Origin: Limnochorda sp. L945t
Lineage (GTDB): Bacteria; Bacillota; Limnochordia; Limnochordales; Geochordaceae
DNA: 64,000 bases
Assembly (NCBI RefSeq): GCF_035593305.1
Contig: NZ_CP141615.1
Coordinates: forward strand, 2,387,722 to 2,451,721
Direction of reading: 5' to 3'
Under the pieces are notes generated by a model. That model was not told the origin of the DNA. It saw only the letters and a program-made list of their open reading frames with translations, and did no database searches. Below are positions 41,436-50,288 of the stretch, piece after piece. The stretch's first letter is position 1. Every line of letters begins with the position of its first letter. A program made the translations under genes and the position numbers.

Positions 41436-43073
41436 CTATCTGCTGCATCGGCACGTGCTGCTGGAGGCTTGTGACCCTGGAAGATGTTGGCCGCGCAGGC
41501 GCGAGTTCCTCTCGTGGAGCCAGAAGAGCGAGGCGGCCTGGTTGAGGGCCTGGGCCCCGGCGAAGACCAGCAGGTCGCCCGGGCGTACGATGTCGAGAGC
41601 CGTGCGCATGGCCTGTTCGAGGGTGCGCCGGTGCTCCACGATCCGTACCCTGACGTCCTGCAGCGCACCCAGCAATGCGTCTCGCTCTCGCGGCTCGACC
41701 CGGTCGCCGGGGCCCACCGCATCCTCGCTCTCCGTCGTCACGATGGCCGCCACGGGGAGCCGCCGCGCCCAGGCGGCGATGACGCGTCCGTTGCGGGCGT
41801 TGATGTCGGCGCCCCGGCTGCCCCGTACTCCGACGAGAAGGACGATCCGAGGCGCCCCGATGGCCTCGAGCGTCTGGAACAGGTGCTCGAAGCTGGCGGG
41901 ATGGCCCGTCGTGTCGTCGATGACGGTGAACTCGCCGCGGTGGATGGGGTTCATGCGCCGGGGCAGCGGCCGAAGACGGCCCATCCCCTCGACGACCCGT
42001 TCGAAGGAAAGGCCCGAGGCGAGCGCCGCCGCAGCCGCGCCCAGCACGTTGTGCACGGCGTGGGCACCCAGCAGGTGGAGCGAGACGACTGCATCCGTGT
42101 CCTTCCGGCCCGGAGCGCGCCAGCGCACGTGCACGCGGGTCCCGTCGAGCGAGGCCCCCTCGATCCGCCCCACCACCGACCAGGCCGCATCCTCGACGGC
42201 GCCCTCCTCTCCCAGAGCGAAGGCTACTCGCCGCGGCCGGGGCCACAACTCCGCCATCGCCCGGGTGTGAGGGCTGTGGGCGCTGTACGCGAGGAACGCG
42301 TCCGGCCGCAGCAACTTCAGGAAGCGGCGCTTGGTGGCGAGGTAGTGCTCGAAGCTCGGATGGGCCTCGGCGTGTTCGAAGGGCAAGATCTCCGTGATCA
42401 CGCCCCCGGCCAACCGGATCGCCTCGACCCGGTGCTGCATGAGGCCGTGGGAGGAGACCTCGATGACGGCCTGCGACAGCCCCTCCTGCACCATCTCGTG
42501 TAGCGCCCGCTGCAACGTGATGGGATCGGGCGTGGTCAGGGGAGAGGGCTCGTGTCCCCGCTCTTTGAAGATACCCAGGGAACCGACGGCGCCCGCCCGC
42601 CTCCCCGCTGCCTGCAACAGTCCCCTCAGGTAGAGCGAGACGGACGTCTTGCCCACGGTGCCCGTCACGCCGACCACGTCGAGCGTGCGCGCCGGGTGCC
42701 CGTAAAAGGAGGCGGCGGCCCACGCCAGCGCCACCGAGGTATCCGCGACCCGCACCACCCACGGCGCCCGGGGCCCTCGGAGCCGCCCATCTCGCAGCTC
42801 CGACAAGACGCCGGGCCTGTCCACCATGAGGGCACGGGCGCCCCGCTCCAGCGCCTGCCCGATGTAACGGTGGCCATCGGTGTTCGTGCCGCGCACCGCC
42901 ACGAACAAGTAGCCGGGAAGCACGCGCCCCGAGTGCGCGCTGATGCCGGTCACCACCGGCCCTGCCTGCGGGCCCGGGAAGGGGTCCGTGTCCCCGGCGA
43001 TCACTTCGACGACGCCGGGGACGTCTTGCACGATGGCGCCGAGGGCGCGCCCGAGCCCGTTGCTGCCGGCCAC
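41436..43073 (-). CDS. Divergent MurE-like Mur ligase
   Basis: A 545-residue Mur-ligase family protein. It has a MurE-type N-terminal UDP-MurNAc-binding domain (VVTGISAHSGRVLPGYLFVAVRG is the usual D/S-R-x-V-x-PGxLFVA block), an altered P-loop GVTGTVGKTS (136-144), the central EVSSHGL and a C-terminal DDTTGHPASFE where MurE has DYAHTPDS. The DNPR motif that selects meso-diaminopimelate is absent. It may add a different amino acid, or act on a non-peptidoglycan substrate. The gene stands apart from any division and cell-wall cluster. The start GTG 43073 is weakly supported. Confidence 0.75.
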   Translation of the reverse strand: MAGSNGLGRALGAIVQDVPGVVEVIAGDTDPFPGPQAGPVVTGISAHSGRVLPGYLFVAVRGTNTDGHRYIGQALERGARALMVDRPGVLSELRDGRLRGPRAPWVVRVADTSVALAWAAASFYGHPARTLDVVGVTGTVGKTSVSLYLRGLLQAAGRRAGAVGSLGIFKERGHEPSPLTTPDPITLQRALHEMVQEGLSQAVIEVSSHGLMQHRVEAIRLAGGVITEILPFEHAEAHPSFEHYLATKRRFLKLLRPDAFLAYSAHSPHTRAMAELWPRPRRVAFALGEEGAVEDAAWSVVGRIEGASLDGTRVHVRWRAPGRKDTDAVVSLHLLGAHAVHNVLGAAAAALASGLSFERVVEGMGRLRPLPRRMNPIHRGEFTVIDDTTGHPASFEHLFQTLEAIGAPRIVLLVGVRGSRGADINARNGRVIAAWARRLPVAAIVTTESEDAVGPGDRVEPRERDALLGALQDVRVRIVEHRRTLEQAMRTALDIVRPGDLLVFAGAQALNQAASLFWLHERNSRLRGQHLPGSQASSSTCRCSR

Positions 43074-43083
43074 CCCCGGACCC

Positions 43084-43115
43084 GGCGGGCGGCTCCCATC
43101 CGAAAGCCGCCCGCC
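43084..43115. terminator. 11-base-pair hairpin between metQ and the MurE-like gene
   Basis: GGCGGGCGGCT (43084-43094) pairs perfectly with AGCCGCCCGCC (43105-43115). On the minus strand it follows metQ and lies about ten bases before the MurE-like start. It lacks a T-run, so it may be an incomplete terminator. Confidence 0.45.
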
Positions 43116-43228
43116 TTCGCCGGCCTTTTGGTGGCCTTGCGCGTCGTCCAGCGCAATCCCGCCTTTCGAGGCGCCGGAGCCCCGCGCCGGCCCTTACGGG
43201 CTACGGGCCGTGGCGCCCGCCCGACCCC

Positions 43229-44080
43229 TCAGAACGCCGGCACTACGGCTCCCTTGTAGCGCTCCTGGAGGAATGTGCGGACGTCGTCCGACGTCAGTAC
43301 CCGCGCGACCTCCCGGAGCACCGGATCATCCTTATCTTTCGTCCGCACCGCCAGAACATTGGCGAGCGGGCTTACGTGCGGAGCTTTGACGTCCTCGATG
43401 AAAATAGCATCGCGCACCGGGGCCAATCCAGCCTCCAGGGCGTAGTTGCCATTGATGACCGCTGCGTCCACGTCCGGCAGGGCCCTCGGCAGCTGCGCCG
43501 CCTCGAGCTCCCGGATCGCCAGCTTCTTCGGGTTGGCCGTGATGTCGAGCACCGTCGCGCTGAGCCCCAGGTTCGGCTTGAGCTCGATGAGCCCGGCCTC
43601 CGCCAGCAGCTGAAGCGCCCTCCCGCCGTTGGTGGGATCGTTGGGGATCGCCACTACCGCTCCCTGCCGAAGCTCAGACGGTTTTTTCACCTTGCGCGAG
43701 TAGAGCCCCATCGGCTCGATGTGGACACGGGCAATGTAGGTGAGGTCGAGGCCGTGATCCCTGGAGAACGTCTCCAGGTACGGGATGTGCTGGAAGTAGT
43801 TCGCGTCCAGCTCGCCCTCGGCGAGCGCAAGGTTGGGCCGCACGTAGTCGGTGAACTCGATGATCCGCAGCTCGATGCCCTCCCGGGCCAGGATGGGCTT
43901 CACGAACTGCAAGACCTCGGCGTGGGGCACCGGGGTCGCCCCGATCCGCACCACTTTGGGCGCGCCGCCGCTCCCCGCGAACGTCGCCGCCGGCGTCGCC
44001 AGCGTCAACCCTACCGCCAGGAGCAAGACGGCCGCCAGCGCCGCCGATGCCTCGTAGACTCGAAACAGCCTGCTGCGCAT
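43229..44080 (-). CDS. metQ: MetQ/NlpA-family methionine-binding protein
   Basis: A 283-residue periplasmic-type binding protein for D/L-methionine or related compounds. It begins with a signal peptide (about 1-35), and the mature region starts KVVRIGATPVPHAEVL, the NlpA/MetQ hallmark, with ANYFQHIPYLE, VAIPNDPTNGGRAL and DAAVINGNYAL following. The signal peptide lacks a lipobox Cys, whereas Gram-positive MetQ is normally a lipoprotein. It is the last gene of the riboswitch-controlled metNIQ operon. Confidence 0.9.
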   Translation of the reverse strand: MRSRLFRVYEASAALAAVLLLAVGLTLATPAATFAGSGGAPKVVRIGATPVPHAEVLQFVKPILAREGIELRIIEFTDYVRPNLALAEGELDANYFQHIPYLETFSRDHGLDLTYIARVHIEPMGLYSRKVKKPSELRQGAVVAIPNDPTNGGRALQLLAEAGLIELKPNLGLSATVLDITANPKKLAIRELEAAQLPRALPDVDAAVINGNYALEAGLAPVRDAIFIEDVKAPHVSPLANVLAVRTKDKDDPVLREVARVLTSDDVRTFLQERYKGAVVPAF

Positions 44081-44113
44081 CCTGGTGTGACCTCCTTCAG
44101 CGGGGTTCAGGGT

Positions 44114-44761
44114 CTAGCGCCGCCGCCCGATCCGCCGGGCGGCCGCGTCTCCCAGCGCCTGCATGCCCTGGACGAGCACGACGAGGAGTATGACCGTCTG
44201 GGCCATGATGTCCGTGCGGAACCGCTGGTACCCGTAGCGAACGGCCAGGTCGCCCAGTCCCCCTCCCCCCACCGCGCCGGCCATGGCCGAGTAGCCCACC
44301 ACGCTGATCGCCGTGATGGCCGCTCCCAGCGCCAGGCCCGGCAAAGCCTCGGGCAACAGCACGCGGGTGACGATCTGCCACGGGGTCGCCCCCATGGCCT
44401 GGGCCGCCTCCACGACGCCCGGGTCGACCTCGCGCAGCGCCGCCTCGACCAGGCGCGCGACGAACGGGATGGCCGCCACCGTCAGGGGCACCATGGCCGC
44501 CGTGGTGCCGATGGAAGTGCCCACCACCCAGCGGGTGAACGGAATGATCGCGACCAGCAAGATGATGAACGGGATGGACCGCCCGACGTTGACCACGCCT
44601 GCCAGCACTTCGTGCAGGGCGCGCTGCTCGAGCACGTGCCCGCGGTCCGTCACCACCAGCAAAACGCCCAGCGGCACGCCGGCCACGTGCGCCAGCACCG
44701 TGGCGACGCCGGTCATGTACAGGGTCTCGAGCAGGGCCTGCCAGAGAACCGACGTCATCAT
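44114..44761 (-). CDS. metI: Methionine ABC transporter permease
   Basis: A 215-residue permease with five to six membrane helices. The cytoplasmic EAA loop that docks the ATPase reads EAAQAMGATPWQIVTRVLLPEALPG, and the GRSIPFIILLVAIIPFTRWVVGTSIG segment is typical of MetI. The ATG at 44761 overlaps the metN stop in an ATGA junction, so translation is coupled. MetI dimers form the translocation path for methionine. Confidence 0.93.
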   Translation of the reverse strand: MMTSVLWQALLETLYMTGVATVLAHVAGVPLGVLLVVTDRGHVLEQRALHEVLAGVVNVGRSIPFIILLVAIIPFTRWVVGTSIGTTAAMVPLTVAAIPFVARLVEAALREVDPGVVEAAQAMGATPWQIVTRVLLPEALPGLALGAAITAISVVGYSAMAGAVGGGGLGDLAVRYGYQRFRTDIMAQTVILLVVLVQGMQALGDAAARRIGRRR

Positions 44762-45867
44762 GCGCTCCACTCGACCACCTCGACGCCTTGCTCTCGCAGC
44801 CACTGCGCGGCGGCATCTACCGCCTCGGGCCGCCCGTCCATGGCCACCACCAGCACCCCGAAGGGCACCGCACCGATGCGGTCGATGCTGCCATGGATGA
44901 TGTTGACCATCACGTCGAACTCTCTCACCACCCGCGAGATCACCGGCTGTTCCGCTGCCGGCCCCAGGAACGCCAGGCGGAACAGCTTCCCAGCCGGGGT
45001 ATCGGGAGCGCCGGGCGCGGCGCCGTCCAGCCGCGACCGCAGGGCGGCCAGGGCGCGTTCGGCGGCCGCTCCCACCAGCCGTCTCCCGGCCTGGGACCGG
45101 GGCCGCGTGATGATCGAGGCGGTGTCCCCCACCTCCTGCACGCGCGCGTCGGCCATGACCGCCACGCGGTGGCAGATGGCCTGGACGACCGGGAGTTCGT
45201 GGGTGATGAGCAGGACGGTGATGCCCAACGTCCGGTTGATGTCCCGCAGGAGTTCCAGGATCGAGGTGGTCGTCTCGGCGTCGAGCGCCGACGTCGGCTC
45301 GTCGCAGAGCAGGACCTTGGGCTCGGGGGCGAGGGCCCGAGCGATGCCGACCCGCTGGCGCTGGCCGCCGCTGAGTTCGGAAGGGTACGCGTCTGCCCGG
45401 TCGGCGAGGCCCACCAGCTCCAGGAGCTCCATGACCCGCCGGCGGATCTGGGCGCGGGGCACACCGGCGATCTCCAGAGGAAAGGCGACGTTGCCCATGA
45501 CCGAGCGCGAGCGCAGGAGGTGGAAGTGCTGGAACACCATGCCGATGCGGCGACGAGCGGCACGCAGCGCTCGGGCGTCGAGGCTGGTCATCTCGAGCCC
45601 GTCGACCTCGATCCTTCCCCGGTCCGGCCGCTCCAGGAGGTTGATGCACCGGACGAGCGTGCTCTTGCCCGCGCCCGAAAGGCCGATGATGCCGAAGATC
45701 TCTCCGGCCCGGACGGACAGGTGCACGTCGTCCAGCGCCACGACCTCCCGGCCCCCCTGCCGGAAGACCTTGGTGAGCCCTTCGATGAGGACCATCGGAC
45801 GGCCCGGGGCCGGGTGCTCCCCCAAACCGGTGCGCCCCGGCTCGCGCTGTACCGTGAGTGCTTGCAC
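44758..45867 (-). CDS. metN: Methionine ABC transporter ATP-binding protein
   Basis: A 369-residue ATPase with Walker A GLSGAGKST, signature LSGGQRQRVGIARAL, Walker B VLLCDEPTSALD and the switch His in LLITHEL. A C-terminal NIL domain (about 290-365, LAFLGPAAEQPVIS, MVNIIHGSIDRI) binds methionine and gives feedback inhibition in this family. Start GTG 45867 is chosen because GGAGGAAGG lies just upstream; ATG 45795 (MVLIEG) would be the classical start and has no such site. Confidence 0.93.
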   Translation of the reverse strand: MQALTVQREPGRTGLGEHPAPGRPMVLIEGLTKVFRQGGREVVALDDVHLSVRAGEIFGIIGLSGAGKSTLVRCINLLERPDRGRIEVDGLEMTSLDARALRAARRRIGMVFQHFHLLRSRSVMGNVAFPLEIAGVPRAQIRRRVMELLELVGLADRADAYPSELSGGQRQRVGIARALAPEPKVLLCDEPTSALDAETTTSILELLRDINRTLGITVLLITHELPVVQAICHRVAVMADARVQEVGDTASIITRPRSQAGRRLVGAAAERALAALRSRLDGAAPGAPDTPAGKLFRLAFLGPAAEQPVISRVVREFDVMVNIIHGSIDRIGAVPFGVLVVAMDGRPEAVDAAAQWLREQGVEVVEWSA

Positions 45868-45922
45868 GAGCCCATCCTTCCTCCATGCCGCGACGCCTGC
45901 CCGGCACGGCCGGCCCCACCGC

Positions 45923-45953
45923 AAAAAAAGAACCTCTCCCACCCGGAAGAGGT
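45923..45953 (-). terminator. Intrinsic terminator of the SAM riboswitch
   Basis: On the minus strand ACCTCT (45948-45953) and AGAGGT (45932-45937) form the stem of a hairpin with a C/G-rich loop, followed by a run of seven T (45923-45929). It lies between the aptamer and metN and is the expected expression platform. Confidence 0.85.
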
Positions 45954-45989
45954 CACGCACCTGCAAGCCCCGTCACAGCCGGGGCGGCG

Positions 45990-46100
45990 CCTCGTATCTC
46001 TCCGGGCCTGGAGCCGGCAGGATTTGGCACCACTGCGACACGCGGTCGCCGGTTGCCGGGCTTCATCGGGCCAGTCCCTCCGCCACTCTCGATACCAGGT
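45990..46100 (-). ncRNA. SAM-I (S-box) riboswitch aptamer
   Basis: The minus strand carries the conserved S-box core: P1 strand GTATCGAGAG, then GGAGGGACTGGCCC, GATGAAGCCCGGCAACC and, after P3, GTGGTGCCAAATCC, closing with GAGAGATACGAG. The flanking GTATC/GATAC pair closes P1. It controls metNIQ: when S-adenosylmethionine binds, the downstream terminator forms and transporter synthesis stops. Confidence 0.95.
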
Positions 46101-46124
46101 CTGCCGCGCTATGGATTTGGCGAG

Positions 46125-46153
46125 ATCATACCTGCCCTGCCCGGGCGTGTCAA
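46125..46153 (-). promoter_or_regulatory. Consensus sigma-A promoter of the metNIQ operon
   Basis: On the minus strand TTGACA (46148-46153) and TATGAT (46125-46130) are separated by exactly 17 bases, about 25 bases ahead of the riboswitch. This is the strongest promoter in the window. Confidence 0.85.
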
Positions 46154-46231
46154 TCGGCCGGGCCCACGGCAGGTTTCGGGCGAGCAAGAGCTTATTATGT
46201 GTGGTAGGGGGCCGGTAGAGGTGGTGAGGTA

Positions 46232-46471
46232 GTGAAAACGGTTACTATCGCGATCGACGAAGCCCGGTGCAAGGCGTGCGAGCTGTGCATGGCCTTCTGT
46301 CCCCAGGAGGTGCTCCGGCTGGCGTCGGGGAGGTTCAACGCGCTGGGCTACCCGCCGGCGGAGGTCCTTCACCCCGAGGCCTGCACGGGATGCGGCCACT
46401 GCGCCCGCATGTGTCCCGAGGCCGCGATCACCGTCACCATCACCCGCCTCGCGAGGGCAGGGGCCGTTTGA
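46232..46471 (+). CDS. 4Fe-4S ferredoxin-type delta subunit of 2-oxoacid oxidoreductase
   Basis: A 79-residue protein with two 4Fe-4S cluster motifs: CKACELCMAFCP and CTGCGHCARMCP. It is the usual small delta subunit preceding alpha, beta and gamma in 2-oxoglutarate or branched-chain ketoacid ferredoxin oxidoreductases, passing electrons from the catalytic core to soluble ferredoxin. The GTG 46232 start is preceded by GGTGGTGAGG. It heads a four-gene operon divergent from metNIQ. Confidence 0.93.
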   Translation: MKTVTIAIDEARCKACELCMAFCPQEVLRLASGRFNALGYPPAEVLHPEACTGCGHCARMCPEAAITVTITRLARAGAV

Positions 46472-46484
46472 GGAGGGACGGACG

Positions 46485-47573
46485 TTGGGCGACAGTCAGG
46501 CACCCCGGGTACTGATGAAGGGCCTCGAAGCCATGGGGGAAGCGGCTATCCGAGCAGGATGCCGCTATTTTTTTGGCTACCCTATCACGCCCCAGTCCGA
46601 GCTCCCGGAGTACATGGCCCGCCGCTTGCCGGAGGTCGGCGGGGTCTTCTTGCAGGCCGAGAGCGAGGTGGCGGCCATCAACATGGTCTTCGGCGCCGCC
46701 GGCGCCGGCGGCCGGGTGATGACCTCCTCCTCGAGTCCCGGCATCAGCCTCAAGCAAGAGGGCATCTCCTACATCGCCGGAGCCGAACTCCCTTGCGTCA
46801 TCGTCAACATGATGCGGGGAGGCCCGGGCCTGGGGGGCATCCATCCCTCCCAGTCCGACTACTTCCAGGCGACCAAGGGAGGGGGCCACGGCGACTACCG
46901 GCTGCTGGTGCTGGCTCCCGCCTCGGTCCAGGAGCTGGCCGACCTCATGTTCGAGGCGTTCGAGCTTTCCGAGCGCTACCGCAATCCCGTCCTGGTGCTC
47001 GGAGACGGCCTGTTGGGGCAGATGATGGAGCCCGTACGGCTGCCGCCGGAGCAGGCCGTGGCGCCCCCCAATCGCCCCTGGGCCACCACGGGTGCCAGGG
47101 GTCGCGCCCCCAACCTCGTGAGCTCGTTCCACATCGACCCGGCCGAGCTCGAAGCCCTCAACCTCCGCCTCCAGGAAAAGTACCGCACCATCCGGGCCGA
47201 GCAGACGCGGTTCGCCGTCGAGGATCCGGAGGGCGACGCGCGGCTCTTCCTGGTCGCCTACGGTACGGCGGCCCGGGTGTGCCGGGCGGCCATGCGCCGC
47301 GCCCGAGCCGAGGGCATCCCGACCGGGCTCATCCGGCCTATCTCGCTCTGGCCTTTCCCGGACGCTGCCTTCGAGCAGGTCATGGAGAGGGCGCTCGGCT
47401 TTCTCACGGTCGAGCTCAGCCTCGGGCAGATGGTGGAGGACGTACGCCTGGCCGTGGCGGGACGGCGGCCCGTGGAGTTCTACGGCCGTACGGGGGGCAT
47501 GCTCCCCGACCCGGAGGCCATCGTCGAGCGGCTTCACCTTCTCTGGGAAAAGGTGGGTGTGCGGCATGGCTAA
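46485..47573 (+). CDS. 2-oxoacid:ferredoxin oxidoreductase alpha subunit
   Basis: A 362-residue subunit with the pyrimidine-binding domain of thiamine pyrophosphate enzymes. It starts [34 protein letters not shown], followed by [25 protein letters not shown]-like [13 protein letters not shown], and [15 protein letters not shown]. The TTG start is supported by AGGAGGGA. The closest family is KorA/VorB-type alpha; exact substrate (2-oxoglutarate or a branched-chain keto acid) is not settled by sequence. Confidence 0.92.
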   Translation: MGDSQAPRVLMKGLEAMGEAAIRAGCRYFFGYPITPQSELPEYMARRLPEVGGVFLQAESEVAAINMVFGAAGAGGRVMTSSSSPGISLKQEGISYIAGAELPCVIVNMMRGGPGLGGIHPSQSDYFQATKGGGHGDYRLLVLAPASVQELADLMFEAFELSERYRNPVLVLGDGLLGQMMEPVRLPPEQAVAPPNRPWATTGARGRAPNLVSSFHIDPAELEALNLRLQEKYRTIRAEQTRFAVEDPEGDARLFLVAYGTAARVCRAAMRRARAEGIPTGLIRPISLWPFPDAAFEQVMERALGFLTVELSLGQMVEDVRLAVAGRRPVEFYGRTGGMLPDPEAIVERLHLLWEKVGVRHG

Positions 47574-48348
47574 AGTCGTCGAGACGGCCCAGGACCGCCG
47601 CGTCCAGGTGCTCGGGGGCAGGCCCCGGTCGATGAGCGACAAGGTCCTCCACTATTGTCCCGGCTGTACCCACGGCCTGGCCCACCGGCTGGTCGCTGAG
47701 GTCATCGACGAGCTGGGGATCCTGGAGCGCACCATCGGGGTAGCTTCGGTGGGGTGCTCGGTCTTCGCCTACGACTATTTCCGGTGCGACTTCCAGCAGG
47801 CGGCTCACGGCCGGGCCCCGGCGGTCGCCACGGGCATCAAGCGGGTGCACCCCGAGGCGGTGGTCTTTACGTACCAGGGCGACGGGGACCTGGCCGCCAT
47901 CGGCACGGCCGAGATCGTCCATGCGGCCGCCCGCGGCGAGCAGATCACCGTCATCTTCATCAACAACGCCATCTACGGCATGACCGGCGGGCAGATGGCG
48001 CCCACCACGCTGGTGGGCCAGGCCACCACCACCACTCCGCAGGGGCGGGCGCCAGAGCGTGCCGGCTACCCCGTCCGGATGAGCGAGATCCTGGCCACCC
48101 TCGACGGAGCCGCCTACATCGCCCGCATGTCTCTCCACGACCCCCTGCACGTCGGGCGGGCCAGGCGGGCCATTCGCAAGGCCTTCGAGGTGCAGCTCAA
48201 AGGCCTCGGCTTCAGCATGGTCGAGCTTCTGTCGAGCTGCCCCGTCAACTGGGGCCTCAAGCCCATCGAGGCCCTCCACTGGATCGAGCAACGCATGATC
48301 CCGTCCTTCCCGCTCGGAGAGCTGAAGAACACGGCGGGGGTGGTGTGA
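47566..48348 (+). CDS. 2-oxoacid:ferredoxin oxidoreductase beta subunit
   Basis: A 260-residue thiamine-pyrophosphate subunit. [10 protein letters not shown] supplies cluster-binding Cys, and [11 protein letters not shown] with [17 protein letters not shown] is the TPP and Mg motif of the family. ATG 47566 overlaps the alpha stop by eight bases. With alpha, gamma and delta it oxidatively decarboxylates a 2-oxoacid to acyl-CoA and reduces ferredoxin, and in reverse can fix CO2. Confidence 0.93.
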   Translation: MAKVVETAQDRRVQVLGGRPRSMSDKVLHYCPGCTHGLAHRLVAEVIDELGILERTIGVASVGCSVFAYDYFRCDFQQAAHGRAPAVATGIKRVHPEAVVFTYQGDGDLAAIGTAEIVHAAARGEQITVIFINNAIYGMTGGQMAPTTLVGQATTTTPQGRAPERAGYPVRMSEILATLDGAAYIARMSLHDPLHVGRARRAIRKAFEVQLKGLGFSMVELLSSCPVNWGLKPIEALHWIEQRMIPSFPLGELKNTAGVV

Positions 48349-48926
48349 GGGTGGAACGCCAGATCCTCATCGCGGGCTTCGGCGGCCAGGGCGTCATGCT
48401 GGCCGGCATCCTCCTGGCGGAGGCCGCCATGGCCGAAGGCTACGAGGTCTCCTGGGCGCCGTCGTACGGGCCGGAAATGCGGGGCGGCACGGCCCACTGC
48501 TCCGTGGTGATCGCCGACGAGCCGGTGAGCTCCCCGGTGGTGACCCGTCCGGACGGGCTCATCGTCCTCAACGGGCCGTCTCTGGAGCGCTTCGAAGAGA
48601 GCGTGGTGCCGGGCGGTGTGCTGGTGGCCAACGCGTCCTTGCTGGGCCGGCCTCCGCGGCGCACGGACCTTCGCGTCCTGCTGGTCCAGGCGACCGAGTG
48701 GGCCACCGCTCAAGGAGCGCCCGCCGTCGCCAATATGGTAGCCCTCGGGGCGCTCGCCGCGGCCATGGGCCTCGTGCAGCTATCGAGCCTCCAGCAGGCG
48801 GTCCACCGCACGGTGCATGCCCGCCGGCGCCACCTCATCCCGCTGAATGAAAGAGCTCTCGAGGAGGGCTTCCGGTTGGGCTCACGGCTCCTCGCCCCCC
48901 AGGGGCAGCATTCAGGGCCAGCGTGA
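48345..48926 (+). CDS. 2-oxoacid:ferredoxin oxidoreductase gamma subunit
   Basis: A 193-residue subunit of the OFOR gamma family, with the hallmark [46 protein letters not shown], and [15 protein letters not shown]. It starts at GTG 48345 in a GTGA overlap with beta. The last 92 bases overlap a convergent gene. Confidence 0.92.
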   Translation: MRVERQILIAGFGGQGVMLAGILLAEAAMAEGYEVSWAPSYGPEMRGGTAHCSVVIADEPVSSPVVTRPDGLIVLNGPSLERFEESVVPGGVLVANASLLGRPPRRTDLRVLLVQATEWATAQGAPAVANMVALGALAAAMGLVQLSSLQQAVHRTVHARRRHLIPLNERALEEGFRLGSRLLAPQGQHSGPA

Positions 48927-49440
48927 CGGGCAACAGCCGCCCCTGGTGGGCGACCCACCGGTGGTACCTCTCAGCCACCGCATCGGCTTGCCAGGCGTCG
49001 ACGCAGGCCAGGTCGTAGACGCAAAGCACCCTGGCCAGTCCGGCGGCGGCGACCCGATCGAGGGCGGACTCCGCTGATTCGGCCGACAAACGCCCGGAGG
49101 GCGGGTCGCCGGCGCCGGACTCGTCTCCTTCGCTACCCACGACGTGAATCATCCAGCTGCCCGAAGGCCATGGACCGACGGTCTGCTCGGCCAACGACTC
49201 CTGCCCGCCGCGCGACTCGATCTCCTCGAGAAGGCGGGAAGGCAAGGAGGAGACGCGTCGAAGGGCTTGCAGGTAGGAAGGAGGAGCCACCACCCGCAGG
49301 GGCTGCCCGTGTCCATGGATCTCGGAGAGGACCGGCGCCAGAGCGTAAGCGAAATGTTCGGGCCCGGCACAGAACCACACTGCATGGACGGGCACCGGAT
49401 GAGCCTGCAGAGCCGAGAACAAAGTGTGGCGGCCAGCCAT
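48835..49440 (-). CDS. Hypothetical protein with MEDS-like features
   Basis: A 201-residue protein without a firm match. The arrangement HAVWFCAGPEHFAYALAPVLSEIHGHGQPLRVVAPP, a Ser-rich middle and LARVLCVYDLACVDAW resembles the MEDS (DcmR-type sensory) domain, whose usual pattern is an N-terminal His plus F-x-D/E stretch and a C-terminal CxYD. MEDS proteins are signal-sensing regulators. No DNA-binding domain is seen. The 3-prime end overlaps the oxidoreductase gamma gene by 92 bases, antisense. Confidence 0.5.
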   Translation of the reverse strand: MAGRHTLFSALQAHPVPVHAVWFCAGPEHFAYALAPVLSEIHGHGQPLRVVAPPSYLQALRRVSSLPSRLLEEIESRGGQESLAEQTVGPWPSGSWMIHVVGSEGDESGAGDPPSGRLSAESAESALDRVAAAGLARVLCVYDLACVDAWQADAVAERYHRWVAHQGRLLPVTLALNAAPGGRGAVSPTGSPPRELFHSAG

Positions 49441-49573
49441 GCCTGTTCACCCCCGACACGGGACGACTTGGGTGCGACAGAACACGCTACTCCACTGGCC
49501 GCGCTCGTATTCACTCCAGCGGCAGGAGAGTCCTCCACGAATTTGCTATTGTTTATCACCAAAGGCGGTGCCG

Positions 49574-49876
49574 TCAGCCGAAGAGCGCCTGAAAGAGCGG
49601 GTGCCGGTCCCAGATGCCGCTCCCGCCCCAGAGAAGCAACGCGGCCCACGCGCTGCACAGCCCCACCCAGGCCAGCAGCCACCCGCACGCCTGCAACAGC
49701 GGCAAAGATTGCGCCCGTGCCACCGCACGAATCCCACCCGAGCCCGCCCAGGCGCTCGTCGCCCGGCACCGCCGGAGGGCGGACGTGGCCAGCGGCCAGA
49801 GCTCCCGGGCACTGAAGCAAGCTCCGTAGAGGGCCACCAGCGACCAGCTGATCCATAGCCACGCCTCGCGTGTCAT
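49574..49876 (-). CDS. Small hypothetical membrane protein
   Basis: A 100-residue protein with two hydrophobic stretches (about 6-26 and 60-86) and a short basic loop between. GGGAGGGGG lies upstream of the ATG at 49876. It is in line with the next small membrane gene, 30 bases away. I do not recognise a family. Confidence 0.5.
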   Translation of the reverse strand: MTREAWLWISWSLVALYGACFSARELWPLATSALRRCRATSAWAGSGGIRAVARAQSLPLLQACGWLLAWVGLCSAWAALLLWGGSGIWDRHPLFQALFG

Positions 49877-49906
49877 CCCGCCCCAGCCCCCTCCCGGGTC
49901 TCCTCG

Positions 49907-50161
49907 TCAAACCCTCAGGATCACCCCGGCCGCCACCAGACAGAGGGCAAGAGCGTAGGCGCCCACGGCGGCCCCTGCGGTGCCCAGCACCCATCCCCCG
50001 GCCATCAGACAGGCTCCAAGCAGGATGAAGCCTGCAGCCGCCCCTACCTGCATCGGATGGGCAAGGGGGCGGCGGATCGTGTGCGGTAACCCCTTCCACG
50101 AGACCGGCACCCGGCGGCCACGGCGTGGCCGAGAGCGGCAGGCGATCGACGACGGCTGCAT
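49907..50161 (-). CDS. Small hypothetical membrane protein
   Basis: An 84-residue protein with a basic N-terminus (about 36 residues) and two closely spaced membrane helices (about 38-57 and 60-82) rich in Gly, Ala and Leu. ATG 50161 is preceded by GGGGG. It lies between the NarL regulator and the other small membrane gene on the same strand and may be cotranscribed. No family is recognised. Confidence 0.45.
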   Translation of the reverse strand: MQPSSIACRSRPRRGRRVPVSWKGLPHTIRRPLAHPMQVGAAAGFILLGACLMAGGWVLGTAGAAVGAYALALCLVAAGVILRV

Positions 50162-50288
50162 ACGGCAACCCCCGATTGCACCTTACCGCCCGGGGCGCCG
50201 GCCGGGTATCGGAGGAGGAGGGTAACTCCTACAGGGGTGCTGACCCGATCTCGTCGTCGGAGAGGACCGGAGTGCCAGGGAGACCGGG

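Noticed and set aside
49144-49815. A 223-codon plus-strand frame
   Set aside because: It is antisense to the MEDS-like and small membrane proteins, has no domain, and ends in Arg/Pro-rich sequence. The minus-strand genes are better supported.
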